A DNA stretch of 64,000 bases from JBBIJO01 sp037445895 (GTDB taxonomy: Bacteria; Bacteroidota; Ignavibacteria; Kapaibacteriales; UBA2268): the NCBI GenBank assembly GCA_037445895.1, contig JBBIJO010000002.1:219308-283307 (forward strand), read 5' to 3'. Position numbers and translations under genes: made by a program. Positions 44,360 to 54,033 of this stretch are shown here, piece after piece. The notes beneath the pieces were generated by a model, which was not told the DNA's origin, did not search any database, and saw nothing but the letters and a program-made list of their open reading frames with translations. Numbering within the stretch: the first letter of the stretch is position 1; each line of letters begins with the position of its first letter.

Positions 44360-45436
44360 TCACCTTCTATACCAAAAAGCACGATAAACATTGCTACCCA
44401 ATATTTTTGGCTGTGGAGTGTTATCGGTTATACTCACAAGCTCAAGTGTGCCGTGATATATGCTTAAATCGTCGCGATAGTAACGTGTGTAAATAATATT
44501 TTTTTCATCGCTGGTAATACTTTGGAAAACATTGAACGAAGCACCGAAAGATTTGGAAATTTCTTTGTATCGATTAACAGAATCAACGAGGCTGAAACTC
44601 CATAGTATCCCATCGCGACCTGTCAAATATACTTTCGTCAAATCTTTGTTAGGAATGGCGTAAACACAACCAGTAATTCCAATCTCATAGACCCGCTCGC
44701 TCGAGCCTTCGTAACTCAAAATATGTAAGAAATCGGAATAGTTTTCCATTTCGAGTGAGTAAATCAAATATTGTCCGTCCTGACTCCAAACAATTGTTGG
44801 TTCCCTAAACACTTCTATAAGCTGTCCCTCGAGCAGTCTCCTGCTTAACTCGATAGGCGGGTCGGAATCCACATAATAAACAGCCAAACTAACTTGGGAA
44901 TATATATCCTTTCCTTCGAAAAATGCAATTTTTGTTCCGTCGGGCGAGAACGATGGAAAAGTCCCTTTGCAAAACAAATTACTTAGTTTGTAGAATTTGG
45001 TTTCGTTTCGAACAAGCCAAAGTTCGTTCCCGTTTGCAACAATAGCAATGTTATTGCCGTTGCTCGATATTATAGCACAATCGCGAGATTGCCAAACGTA
45101 TGAACCTGCAACTATTCTTTGTTCACCCCCATCAATATTAGACAAAACAACATCCTGCGAACCCATCGGATAATTTCGGATAAAAACCATTCGACCATTT
45201 CTCGAAGGAGGAGAATACAATATTCCGTTTTTGACTAACTCTTGTGGATTTTTGCTATCAAGATTGATTTGAAATATGCTTGGTTCATTGGAATTGACTG
45301 GAAGAGCAGTAAAATAAACATCGCCTGGTTGACCGGGATAATAGACATCATAACGGCAGGGGTCGCAACCCACGAGAAGGAAGAAGGCTAAAAGTAGCCA
45401 AACGTAATTTGAATGCACGTTCTCTTCCATTCTCAT
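44360..45436 (-). CDS. TolB/WD40-like beta-propeller lipoprotein
   Basis: The start is placed at the ATG at 45436 (MRMEENVHSNY), with Met at 45430 as an alternative; the longest frame begins at 45490. The signal peptide VWLLLAFFLLVGC ends in a lipobox Cys. The mature protein has repeated blades of TolB/PD40 type: QINLDSKNPQELVKNG, FPSFSPDGTKIAFFEG, IVWSQDGQYLIYSLE and SITSDEKNIIYTR. It is the first gene of the ECF sigma unit (3 bases before the sigma gene), which suggests it senses an envelope signal. Direct evidence for sensing is absent. Confidence 0.85.
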   Translation of the reverse strand: MRMEENVHSNYVWLLLAFFLLVGCDPCRYDVYYPGQPGDVYFTALPVNSNEPSIFQINLDSKNPQELVKNGILYSPPSRNGRMVFIRNYPMGSQDVVLSNIDGGEQRIVAGSYVWQSRDCAIISSNGNNIAIVANGNELWLVRNETKFYKLSNLFCKGTFPSFSPDGTKIAFFEGKDIYSQVSLAVYYVDSDPPIELSRRLLEGQLIEVFREPTIVWSQDGQYLIYSLEMENYSDFLHILSYEGSSERVYEIGITGCVYAIPNKDLTKVYLTGRDGILWSFSLVDSVNRYKEISKSFGASFNVFQSITSDEKNIIYTRYYRDDLSIYHGTLELVSITDNTPQPKILGSNVYRAFWYRR

Positions 45437-46084
45437 AATACTTTTTTCATTTTTGCACTTTTCCAAATATAAATAACACATAAAAATCAAAAAAGTATCA
45501 CTTTTTTAAAATTTTTTTTAAAAAAATTTAAATTCCCTTTCTATAACATTCGTAAAACTGCTTCAATAAATAGTTACCAGCATCCTTTATGAATAAATCT
45601 TTTCCACTTTCAAAATTACCCCTATTGAATGATAAACAAAAATTATTCCTAAAAATAGAACATAAAAAAGAAAAGCCAATTTTACATCTGGTGAATAATC
45701 ACCAAAATAATTATCGCAAAAATATTAATTCAGATTCCACATAAGAAAAAAAATAAAAAAATGTTTGGTTAGTTCCTAAACCACAAAACCATCGTGCTTC
45801 AATTCCCAACTAGGACATTGATTCTCCTGTATGTTGATGATATGGGTTGTATAGGTAATTCACAAGATGAAATTCCAAAAATGAGCAAGTTGTTTGTTTT
45901 ACTTTTAACCAGTTTGATAATAATTAAGTTTAATAGTTAAATTGATTAAATTGTTCAAGAAACTATAAAAAATTCATTCAACAAAGTTTTTACTCTTTGT
46001 ATGCTCGAAATAGAAGGGTCAATTTGTAAAAAATTCTGGCATAAGAATTGCTCATTTGATTATGGATTAATGTATGAACTGACA
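45437..46084. other. AT-rich divergent intergenic region
   Basis: About 650 bases between divergent genes, with no convincing gene. It holds an A/T tract (about 45502-45534), a 51-codon plus-strand frame from 45589 with no ribosome site, and a short open stretch (45774-45940) containing a YVDD tetrapeptide that is discussed as a weak finding. Both flanking promoters should lie here but cannot be placed by eye. Confidence 0.6.
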
Positions 46085-47479
46085 ATGAGAAAGTTATCTT
46101 TAGATTTAATTCTGTTCTTCTTTTTGTTTAGTATAGGAAGAGGGCAGGAAATTTTGCTTATTCGAACCGATGTAGATTCAACGAGAAGTGGTTTTGTAAC
46201 TGCAACATACAATTTTGCGGTGAAAATTCTTGTCCAAAACGTTGAACGCGCGACCGGAATTTCGTTCGTTCTTCGGCATAATCTTGCCGATTATGTTCAA
46301 TTTTCGAACTATAGAGTCTTTGACTTTGGAAAAAATGGTTCAGTCTTTATATATCCATTTGTAAATACATTAAATTTAACGGAAAGCATATATTTTGGGA
46401 TTCTAACAGGCGACACGATTGGAAGTCCTGGGTACAACTCGCCAGAAGTCGCAGAATTTGAATTTTCTGTCTCGCCGCAATCTTTGAATGGAACTCCTTT
46501 AATTTTTGTTTTCGAAGAAGCACAAGCAGTCGTTTCGACCGACAGCGGTGGTAAAATCGAGACACTGGAAAGCAAAACCTATACTTATACAATCCATAGT
46601 TTTGTCGATGTTTGGCCTGGCGATGCCGATAACGATGGCATAGTAGGAATCAAAGATATTTCGAAACTTGGTTTGTATTTGGGTTATGGTTCAAAGAAAA
46701 CAAATTTTCGTTCTTTCCAAAGAAAAAATGCAACAACATATTGGATTGGGCAAAGTTGTCTTGCTTGGGATAGTTCGGAGGTTACTTTTTCGGATTGCGA
46801 TGGCGACGGAGAAATCACTTTGAACGATATGTTGGTAATTCCACTGAATTTTGGCAAGCAACATAGTTCTGGTGTTTATCGACCGCCGAATGAACAAATC
46901 GTAATTTACGAGGGTAAAGCTAACGATGCAATACAAAGTTCAGTTTCAAAGCCTATGATTTTAAAATCGGACGAACCCATTAGCGGGTTTGCTTTGAAGC
47001 TCGAAAATCCGAATCAAGTTGCAGAAGTGACAAAATCAAATGCTTTGCCACAAAATTCTATATTTTATCGAAAATTCGATGACGATGGCAATCTTTACCT
47101 TATGATTAGTTCCCTAAACTCCAACTATTCTTTAAATAATTTGGTGGTTTGCTATTTCGATAAAACAAACGGAATGGCTTTGGACGCAATCGAAGTCACT
47201 GGAATTTCGAAAGATGGTAGATTTGTCCGGGCTTTTTTGTTCGAGGAAACTGCCAATGATGTAAAAACATCCACAAACACTAATAATTTCTCCCAATGGT
47301 TAGAAGATGCAAACTTTCCTATTGCATACAGAGTTTTTAATCTTTCTGGCATATTGATTACCAAAGGATTTGCTATGTCGAGGAACGAATTACCTTACAT
47401 AACATTACTTTCGAATTACAACTTTGTTGAATTAGTCGATAATTCAGGCAATAGATACTTACTAAAAGTTTTTAAATAG
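46085..47479 (+). CDS. T9SS-exported protein with cohesin-like and dockerin-like parts
   Basis: The start is set at the ATG at 46085, which opens a signal peptide (LSLDLILFFFLFSIGRGQ); in-frame ATGs at 46001 and 46070 lead into it without a site. The 464-residue product has an N-terminal beta domain (about 20-170) of cohesin/carbohydrate-binding look. Two calcium-loop repeats follow, of dockerin type I/EF-hand pattern (GDADNDGIVGIKDISKLGLYLG and DCDGDGEITLNDMLVIPLNFG). A final ~60 residues (YRVFNLSGILITKGFA ... LLKVFK) fit a T9SS sorting domain. The role is probably surface binding or adhesion. Domain names are by pattern. Confidence 0.75.
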   Translation: MRKLSLDLILFFFLFSIGRGQEILLIRTDVDSTRSGFVTATYNFAVKILVQNVERATGISFVLRHNLADYVQFSNYRVFDFGKNGSVFIYPFVNTLNLTESIYFGILTGDTIGSPGYNSPEVAEFEFSVSPQSLNGTPLIFVFEEAQAVVSTDSGGKIETLESKTYTYTIHSFVDVWPGDADNDGIVGIKDISKLGLYLGYGSKKTNFRSFQRKNATTYWIGQSCLAWDSSEVTFSDCDGDGEITLNDMLVIPLNFGKQHSSGVYRPPNEQIVIYEGKANDAIQSSVSKPMILKSDEPISGFALKLENPNQVAEVTKSNALPQNSIFYRKFDDDGNLYLMISSLNSNYSLNNLVVCYFDKTNGMALDAIEVTGISKDGRFVRAFLFEETANDVKTSTNTNNFSQWLEDANFPIAYRVFNLSGILITKGFAMSRNELPYITLLSNYNFVELVDNSGNRYLLKVFK

Positions 47480-47731
47480 GCATCAAACATTTTATATGCA
47501 ACCCTTCGTGCATTTGGAGCAAATAATATTTCCCGATACAAATGTTTCCAAGCTCTCTACTTCTACATAATTGAGAAAAACGCAACCATACAATAGCATT
47601 AATGCAAAGAGTTCCTTACATACGAAAATATTTTGGAGCATAAACTAAGTTTGGAAATATCGCTGAAATCTAAAAAGTATGTCGAATTTGTTTTTTTCGT
47701 AAATTAGTAAATTGTAAAAAGTGAATTCAAA

Positions 47732-49213
47732 ATGTCTGTAAGAGTTAGATTTGCCCCGTCGCCAACTGGGTTTCTTCACGTTGGTGGATTACGAACAGCT
47801 TTATACAATTACCTTTTTGCTCGCCATAATAATGGTAAACTTATTCTTCGCATCGAAGACACCGATAGAACCAGATACGTCGAGAACTCTGTTGAAAATC
47901 TAATCAACTCCCTATCGTGGGCTGGTATAACTTTCGACGAAGGCCCACACGTTGGCGGAAATTATGGACCTTATTTCCAATCTCAACGATTAGACATTTA
48001 TCAAAAATACGCAAAGGAACTCATCGAAAGCAATTTGGCTTACTATGCATTCGACACCCCCGAAGAATTAGAACAGGCAAGAGCCACAAGTTCATATCAC
48101 AATTTCAAATATAACCGCTACATTATGCGAAATCAATTTACCTTGAAAGAATACGAAACCAAACGCCTTATAGAGAACGGAACCCAATACGTAATTCGAC
48201 TAAAAGTTCCAGAAAACTACACTATCAAATTTACAGACATTATTCGCGGGGAGATTGTTGTGAATACTCGCGACGTCGATGACCAGGTCCTTTTGAAATC
48301 GGACGGTTATCCAACATACCACCTTGCGAATGTAGTTGATGACCATCTTATGAATATAACCCATATCATTCGAGGAGAGGAGTGGTTACCATCTGTTCCA
48401 AAGCATATTTTGCTTTATAATGCTTTCGGTTGGGAAATCCCCGCAATGGCTCATTTGCCTTTGCTATTAAATAAAGATAAAACGAAACTAAGTAAAAGAC
48501 AGGGCGATGTGGCAGTCGAAGATTATATTGCAAAGGGATATTTCGCCGATGCTTTTGTAAACTTTATTGCTTTGCTCGGTTGGAATCCAACCGCAGACCG
48601 CGAAATATATTCGATTGAAGAACTTATAGAAAAATTCCGATTAGAAAAAGTTAATAAATCCGGAGCAATATTCGACGTTGTAAAACTCGATGCAATCAAC
48701 GCAAAATATCTTTATTCGAAACCTGTTGCTGAACTTGCCCGCGAATTACAAAAATGGCTCGAACAGAAAGGATTACACCACTACCCTGATGAATATCTCG
48801 CAAAAGTGGTGCAACTCCTCCGAGAAAGGGTCAAACGTCTGCCAGAAATAATCGATTTCGCACCATATATGTTCTTTCCCCCAAACGATTACGATTTGAA
48901 ATACTTCGAAAAACATTGGAAACCCGAAACAGCCGAACATCTCCAAAATTTATTACGCATTATAAAAACAACGAACCCCGTCTTTGCCCAAACTTTTCAT
49001 GAAGTTGTAAGCAACTACATTGAGCAACATAATACCAAACTCAAAGAAATAATTCATCCTCTTCGGCTTGCAATCACAGGTGTTTCATTCGGTGCGGGGA
49101 TGTTCGAAACAATGGAGGTTCTTGGTGCCGAAGAAGTTGCCGCACGGCTTGAACATTTCCTTCAAAACATTTTACCAAAAATTAGGATAAACAATGAAAA
49201 TAATAAATTTTAA
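47732..49213 (+). CDS. gltX: Glutamyl-tRNA synthetase
   Basis: Class I synthetase charging tRNA-Glu (possibly also tRNA-Gln). The 493-residue protein starts VRVRFAPSPTGFLHVGGLRTALYNYLFA (HIGH-type site HVGG). It has RIEDTDRTR, DGYPTYHLANVVDDHLM, HIIRGEEWLPSVPKH and the KMSKS-type loop KLSKRQGDV, then a C-terminal anticodon-binding region. Length is normal. Its end overlaps the next gene by 20 bases. Whether it is discriminating cannot be judged from the window. Confidence 0.98.
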   Translation: MSVRVRFAPSPTGFLHVGGLRTALYNYLFARHNNGKLILRIEDTDRTRYVENSVENLINSLSWAGITFDEGPHVGGNYGPYFQSQRLDIYQKYAKELIESNLAYYAFDTPEELEQARATSSYHNFKYNRYIMRNQFTLKEYETKRLIENGTQYVIRLKVPENYTIKFTDIIRGEIVVNTRDVDDQVLLKSDGYPTYHLANVVDDHLMNITHIIRGEEWLPSVPKHILLYNAFGWEIPAMAHLPLLLNKDKTKLSKRQGDVAVEDYIAKGYFADAFVNFIALLGWNPTADREIYSIEELIEKFRLEKVNKSGAIFDVVKLDAINAKYLYSKPVAELARELQKWLEQKGLHHYPDEYLAKVVQLLRERVKRLPEIIDFAPYMFFPPNDYDLKYFEKHWKPETAEHLQNLLRIIKTTNPVFAQTFHEVVSNYIEQHNTKLKEIIHPLRLAITGVSFGAGMFETMEVLGAEEVAARLEHFLQNILPKIRINNENNKF

Positions 49214-49643
49214 ATTCTCGCTCGTTTTCGTATTATTAATCGCAAGTTGTAAAACAATTGAATATCCATATTGCATAGGAAAAACAACAAGGGAATTGAA
49301 AATCTCTTGGGGAATTATTGTTCAAGACTCAATCAATAACGAGACATTTGAGCTTTCGACAAATAGAACTATTTATCAAATCAACAAGACTAAAAATTTT
49401 TCCAAAAAAATTAAAACTCTAACCGAAAACGAATACTGTAAGTTGCTTTATCATATTCACGAGACATTTTTAAATACACAGGTAATCAATGAAGTTGGCG
49501 ATACTCTACAATACGTACAATACGAGAATCCAGCAATTGGTGTTTATACAAGGGCAATTTGGAATCCAAGATTTCGAACAAGAAATAGCATTTTGTTTCG
49601 CGAACTTTTCGATACATTAAGTTCTAAAACAAATTATTATTAG
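49194..49643 (+). CDS. Small lipoprotein, unknown function
   Basis: A 149-residue product beginning with a lipoprotein signal peptide (FSLVFVLLIASCK, lipobox Cys at 19). The mature part has no motif I recognise. The start lies inside the gltX end (20-base overlap) and the gene precedes the NtrC-type regulator by 31 bases, so co-transcription with both is likely. The overlap and the clean lipobox support a real gene. Confidence 0.68.
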   Translation: MKIINFKFSLVFVLLIASCKTIEYPYCIGKTTRELKISWGIIVQDSINNETFELSTNRTIYQINKTKNFSKKIKTLTENEYCKLLYHIHETFLNTQVINEVGDTLQYVQYENPAIGVYTRAIWNPRFRTRNSILFRELFDTLSSKTNYY

Positions 49644-49674
49644 TTTTGTAATATTAATTTCGAGGAAATGCTAG

Positions 49675-51063
49675 ATGGTAATCTTAATATCGGACGACAA
49701 TTTTGAATTTTCGTCAACTGTTGCCGAAATTGTTCAAAGTTTTAATTACGAAACACACTCTGTCTTTACGCCAGAAGATACAATAGCATACGTCGATAAG
49801 TTCCACAAAAAAATTGGAGCAATCCTTTTAGACATAGAATTCGGACCCGATACAAATCTCAACGGAATCGACGTACTTGAACACTGCCGAAAGAACCATC
49901 CTTTCATCCCTGTAATTATGGTAACCGGAAAAGGAACAATCGAAACAGCAGTTAAAGCAACTAAACTTGGTGCAATTAATTTTGTAGAAAAAAGCATCGT
50001 TTCGAAAGAAACTTTGCAAAAAGTCCTTCAAAGTGCACTAACCGATACACAATTAAAGGATTCCAACGAAATATTTCAATTTCTACGTTCGGCTGGTATA
50101 ATAGGCAATTCACACGAAATTCTCGAAGTTGGTTATAGTATTATCCGTTTCGGCAGAACCGATTTAAACGTATTAATCACAGGCGAGACAGGCACAGGGA
50201 AAAAACTCGTTGCCCAAGCAATATATAGCGTAAGCAGGCGAATGCGGCAGCCATTTATTACCGTTGACATACCGAATATCTCGCCGGAACTTTTTCAAAG
50301 CGAATTGTTCGGCTCGGTTCGCGGCGCGTTCACGGGTGCTGTTGGAACCAGAGGCGGATTGTTCCAAAAAGCAAATGGCGGAACTCTTTTCCTCGATGAA
50401 ATTGGCGAGCTTGATTTCGAAATGCAGGCTGCACTTTTAAATCCAGTTCAAGAAAGAATAATTCGGAAAGTTGGCTCGAACGAAAACGAGGAAGTCGACA
50501 TTCGCTTCATTTCGGCAACGGACAAAAACTTAGCTCAAATGGTAAAAGACCGACTTTTCAGAGACCAACTTTACCACAGACTTCGAGAATGCGAAATATT
50601 TATCCCTCCTTTAAGAGATAGACGCGAAGACATACCCGAAATAATTCAATACTATCTGAATATTTATAATCGTGAAAAAGGTATAACGAAGTTTTTTACT
50701 CCATCGGCAATTGAATATTTGCAAGAACAAGATTGGCCCGGAAATGTCCGCGAATTGATAAACACTCTGCGCATTGCTTATGAGTATGTCGATAGGGATA
50801 TGATTGAAATTCCCGACTTGAAAAAATTTCTCAGTTCTCGCAAAGCGGAGTCAGAAGAAACATTTACACCCCCAATTTCGAGTAGCGGAGCAATAAAAAC
50901 TGATTTGGAAAGAGTCGAAAAAATCAAAATAGAAAGAGCGCTCGAAATTTGCAATGGTAACGTAAGTAAAACAGCCGCTATGCTTGGTGTTAGCCGCGAA
51001 ACACTTCACAACAAAATTCGCAAATATGAAATAAATCCAAATCTTTACAGAAAAAAAAGTTGA
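49675..51063 (+). CDS. NtrC-family sigma-54-dependent response regulator
   Basis: A 462-residue activator. The receiver domain (1-120) has the acidic pair D7/D8, phospho-acceptor D53 (LLDIEFG), VTGKGT and K at VEKS. The AAA+ domain has Walker A GETGTGKKL, the sigma-54 contact loop GAFTGA, Walker B LFLDEIGELD and RFISATDKN. A Fis-type helix-turn-helix ends the protein (ALEICNGNVSKTAAMLGVSRETLHNKIRKY). It should drive sigma-54 promoters when phosphorylated. No kinase is adjacent; the orphan kinase at 6941 is a possible but untested partner. Confidence 0.95.
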   Translation: MVILISDDNFEFSSTVAEIVQSFNYETHSVFTPEDTIAYVDKFHKKIGAILLDIEFGPDTNLNGIDVLEHCRKNHPFIPVIMVTGKGTIETAVKATKLGAINFVEKSIVSKETLQKVLQSALTDTQLKDSNEIFQFLRSAGIIGNSHEILEVGYSIIRFGRTDLNVLITGETGTGKKLVAQAIYSVSRRMRQPFITVDIPNISPELFQSELFGSVRGAFTGAVGTRGGLFQKANGGTLFLDEIGELDFEMQAALLNPVQERIIRKVGSNENEEVDIRFISATDKNLAQMVKDRLFRDQLYHRLRECEIFIPPLRDRREDIPEIIQYYLNIYNREKGITKFFTPSAIEYLQEQDWPGNVRELINTLRIAYEYVDRDMIEIPDLKKFLSSRKAESEETFTPPISSSGAIKTDLERVEKIKIERALEICNGNVSKTAAMLGVSRETLHNKIRKYEINPNLYRKKS

Positions 51064-51078
51064 CAATAGAGGTATTCA

Positions 51079-52419
51079 ATGAAAAACTTCCTATTTTTTT
51101 TCATTATCTTGATTATTGGTGGAACAATGCTTATTCAATCGAGCAATCGTAAGGGGAAATTTTTCCCCTACGACTACAAAACAGTTACCCTCGAAAACGG
51201 ATTAAAAGTAATCCTCGTCAAAACACCTTCGAACGGGTTAGTGGCATACTATACCATTGTTCGAACTGGTAGTCGCGATGAATACGAGCCCGGTCACAGT
51301 GGATTCGCACACTTTTTCGAGCATATGATGTTTCGTGGAACAAAAAAATATCCAGGAAATGTTTACGATAAAATCGTTACGGAAATGGGTGCAAATGCAA
51401 ATGCATACACCACTGATGACTATACTTGCTACCATCTAAACATTACAAAGGAGAACTTAGAAAAAGTTGTGGACTTGGAAAGCGATAGATTCCAAAATCT
51501 TTTTTACGAAAAACCAGAATTCCAAACCGAAGCAGGAGCCGTATATGGGGAATATCGAAAAGGAAAAGCAAGCCCATTTTTCTGGATTTGGGAAAAACTT
51601 TGCGAAACGGCTTTCGATAAACATACTTACAAACACACAACCATCGGATTCGAGCGCGACATTCAATCTATGCCCGAAATGTACGAGTATAGCCTCTCTT
51701 TCTTCAATAGATATTATCGTCCAGAAAATTGTGTCATTCTCGTTGCTGGCGATATTGAATATGAACCAACCTTGCAATTGATTCGGAAATATTATTCGTC
51801 CTGGGAAAAAGGCTATGTATCGCCACAAGTCCCCGAAGAACCCGAGCAAAAAGCAGAAAAACGAGCAAACGTTAAATACCCCGGTAAAACATTGCCTTTG
51901 TTGGCTATTGCATACAAAGGTGCAAAATTCAATCCGACAGATAAAAAGGTGGTTGCCACATATCTACTCGGTGAACTTGCTTTCGGAAACAATAGCGAAC
52001 TCTATAAAAAACTTTACTTACGAGAACAAAAAGTCCAACTTCTTGAACCTGAGTTCAATTTCAATCGGGACCCATTCCTTTGGATTATTTGGTCGCAAAT
52101 TAAAAATGAAGGCGACGTTAAATACGTCGAGTCGGAAATTTTAAAATCGATTCAATTTTTTCAAAACAACAAAGTGAACCCGACAAAACTCGAGAACCTA
52201 AAAAAAAGGATGCGTTACCAATTTTTAATGAATCTCGATACACCGGACAAAGTCGCAAGTGTGTTAGCTCGGCCATTGGCTCTAAGGACAGATTTAGAAA
52301 CGCTCGAGCTATTATACCAAACAATAGACAAAATCTCGCCCGACGACATACTCGAATCTGCAAAATTTTTCTTCGAACCACAAAAAAGAACAGTTGTTAC
52401 TTTAATCGGGAGCAAATAG
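51079..52419 (+). CDS. M16-family zinc peptidase (catalytic)
   Basis: A 446-residue peptidase related to insulinase/pitrilysin, probably exported (N-terminal hydrophobic segment FFFIILIIGGTMLIQ). The inverted zinc motif HxxEH is intact at 78-82 (HFFEH), with the third ligand Glu at 158 (GEYRKG). It also has GTKKYPGN and NANAYTTDDYTCYH. It is immediately followed by an M16 homologue lacking the motif, the usual active/inactive pair that forms a clamp. It starts 15 bases after the NtrC-type gene. Confidence 0.92.
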   Translation: MKNFLFFFIILIIGGTMLIQSSNRKGKFFPYDYKTVTLENGLKVILVKTPSNGLVAYYTIVRTGSRDEYEPGHSGFAHFFEHMMFRGTKKYPGNVYDKIVTEMGANANAYTTDDYTCYHLNITKENLEKVVDLESDRFQNLFYEKPEFQTEAGAVYGEYRKGKASPFFWIWEKLCETAFDKHTYKHTTIGFERDIQSMPEMYEYSLSFFNRYYRPENCVILVAGDIEYEPTLQLIRKYYSSWEKGYVSPQVPEEPEQKAEKRANVKYPGKTLPLLAIAYKGAKFNPTDKKVVATYLLGELAFGNNSELYKKLYLREQKVQLLEPEFNFNRDPFLWIIWSQIKNEGDVKYVESEILKSIQFFQNNKVNPTKLENLKKRMRYQFLMNLDTPDKVASVLARPLALRTDLETLELLYQTIDKISPDDILESAKFFFEPQKRTVVTLIGSK

Positions 52420-53940
52420 ATGAGAAAGGCAATTTATCTTTCAATCTACATAAGTTTAGTTTTAAGTTTAATATCGTGTAAAACGGAAAATCCTATGGAA
52501 AGCAAAAAATTTGTTCTTTTAAAAGTTGCCGACGACCCAACAGTAGCGTTTCGTATCTGGTTCAAAGTGGGCTCCCAAGACGACCCAAAAGGGCAAGAAG
52601 GTCTGGCAATGCTTACAGCACTTATGTTAGCCGAGGGAAGCACACATCAAAATTCCTACGACGAGATATTGGACAAACTGTATCCCATTGCCTCGTCATA
52701 CTCATCGAATGTCGATAAAGAAATGACCGTTATTTTCGGGCGAACCCACAAGGATAATCTGAACGTTTTCTTACCACTATTCACACAAGCCATCCTACAT
52801 CCAGCATTTAAACAAGAGGATTTTGACCGTATAAAGAGCAATCTATTAAACTTTATAGAAAAAGATTTGCGATATGCAAACGACGAAGAATTGGGAAAAG
52901 CCGCCCTCTATGAGTTTGTCTTCGAAGGAACTCCATATAAACATATTAGTGATGGCACAATCGAAGGGCTAAAATCGATTACATTAGAGGATGTAAAAAA
53001 TTTTTATAAACAACACTATACTAAAAATAACTATGTCATTGGGATTGGTGGTAGTTTCGACGACGCTCTACCCCAAAAAATCGAATCCCAATTCGAGCAA
53101 ATACTCCCGAACCAATCCAACAGGAAAAAAGTAGAAATTATTCCTGCAAAAGTAGACGGATATGAATTCCTACTTGTCAACAAAGAATGCACAGCAACAG
53201 CAATTAGCTTTGGATTCCCAATAAATGTATTGCGTGGCGACGACGATTTCTTTGCTCTTTGGTTATTTGCATCCTGGTTTGGCGAGCACCGTAACTCGTC
53301 GAGCCACCTCTATCAGGTGATTCGTGAAAAACGCGGCCTTAACTATGGCGACTATGCATACATCGAAGCATTCCTCAACGGTGGAGCATTAAATTTCCCC
53401 GAACCGAACAATCCTCGCCATAAACAATTGTTCGAGGTATGGATTCGACCCGTTCAACACGAGCATCGACTTTTTGCATTACGAGCTGCTTTGCGAGAAT
53501 TGAAAAAAGTCGTCGAAAATGGGCTAACTAAGGAAGAATTCGAAACAACCAAAAAATTCTTATATAACTACTGCTTATTTTATGCACCAACGACAATGAG
53601 TCGGCTGGGTTACCAAATCGATAGCAAATTTTATGATATCGACGACGGGGGAAACTACATTAACTACTTCAGGAAAAAAATTCAAAACTTAACTCTTGAA
53701 CAAGTGAATCAAGCAATCAAGAAACATATTCAATTCACAAATATTAAGTTCGCTATTGTAACCCAAAATGCCGAGCAAATGAAAGACGACCTGCTAAAAA
53801 ATGTTCCAAGCCCAATAACATATACAACTCCAAAGTCGGCAGAAATACTCAACGAGGACAAAGAAATTGCTGTTTTCCCGCTTATTGTTCGACCCGAAAA
53901 AATCCGCATCGTTGAAGTTGATGATATGTTTATCAAATAA
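52420..53940 (+). CDS. M16-family partner lipoprotein lacking the zinc motif
   Basis: A 506-residue M16 homologue starting directly after the stop of the catalytic gene. The N terminus is a lipoprotein signal peptide (LVLSLISCK), so it should be membrane-anchored. The position of HxxEH reads EGLAMLTALML, with no His/Glu pair, so it is non-catalytic. It keeps the M16 C-terminal pattern (YQVIREKRGLNYGDYAYIEA). It probably pairs with the upstream peptidase in the periplasm or on the outer membrane. Confidence 0.9.
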   Translation: MRKAIYLSIYISLVLSLISCKTENPMESKKFVLLKVADDPTVAFRIWFKVGSQDDPKGQEGLAMLTALMLAEGSTHQNSYDEILDKLYPIASSYSSNVDKEMTVIFGRTHKDNLNVFLPLFTQAILHPAFKQEDFDRIKSNLLNFIEKDLRYANDEELGKAALYEFVFEGTPYKHISDGTIEGLKSITLEDVKNFYKQHYTKNNYVIGIGGSFDDALPQKIESQFEQILPNQSNRKKVEIIPAKVDGYEFLLVNKECTATAISFGFPINVLRGDDDFFALWLFASWFGEHRNSSSHLYQVIREKRGLNYGDYAYIEAFLNGGALNFPEPNNPRHKQLFEVWIRPVQHEHRLFALRAALRELKKVVENGLTKEEFETTKKFLYNYCLFYAPTTMSRLGYQIDSKFYDIDDGGNYINYFRKKIQNLTLEQVNQAIKKHIQFTNIKFAIVTQNAEQMKDDLLKNVPSPITYTTPKSAEILNEDKEIAVFPLIVRPEKIRIVEVDDMFIK

Positions 53941-54033
53941 AAATTTCCGAGCGAGCATAGTTAATCAATTTTTCCATTGCTTGCTCGTTAAACTATTATA
54001 GCAAACTTAATTATTATTATGAAAGGAAATACT

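Noticed and set aside
45589..45744. 51-codon plus-strand frame starting MNKSFPLSKL
   Set aside because: Lysine/asparagine-rich composition expected of AT-rich DNA, no Shine-Dalgarno, no resemblance to known proteins.
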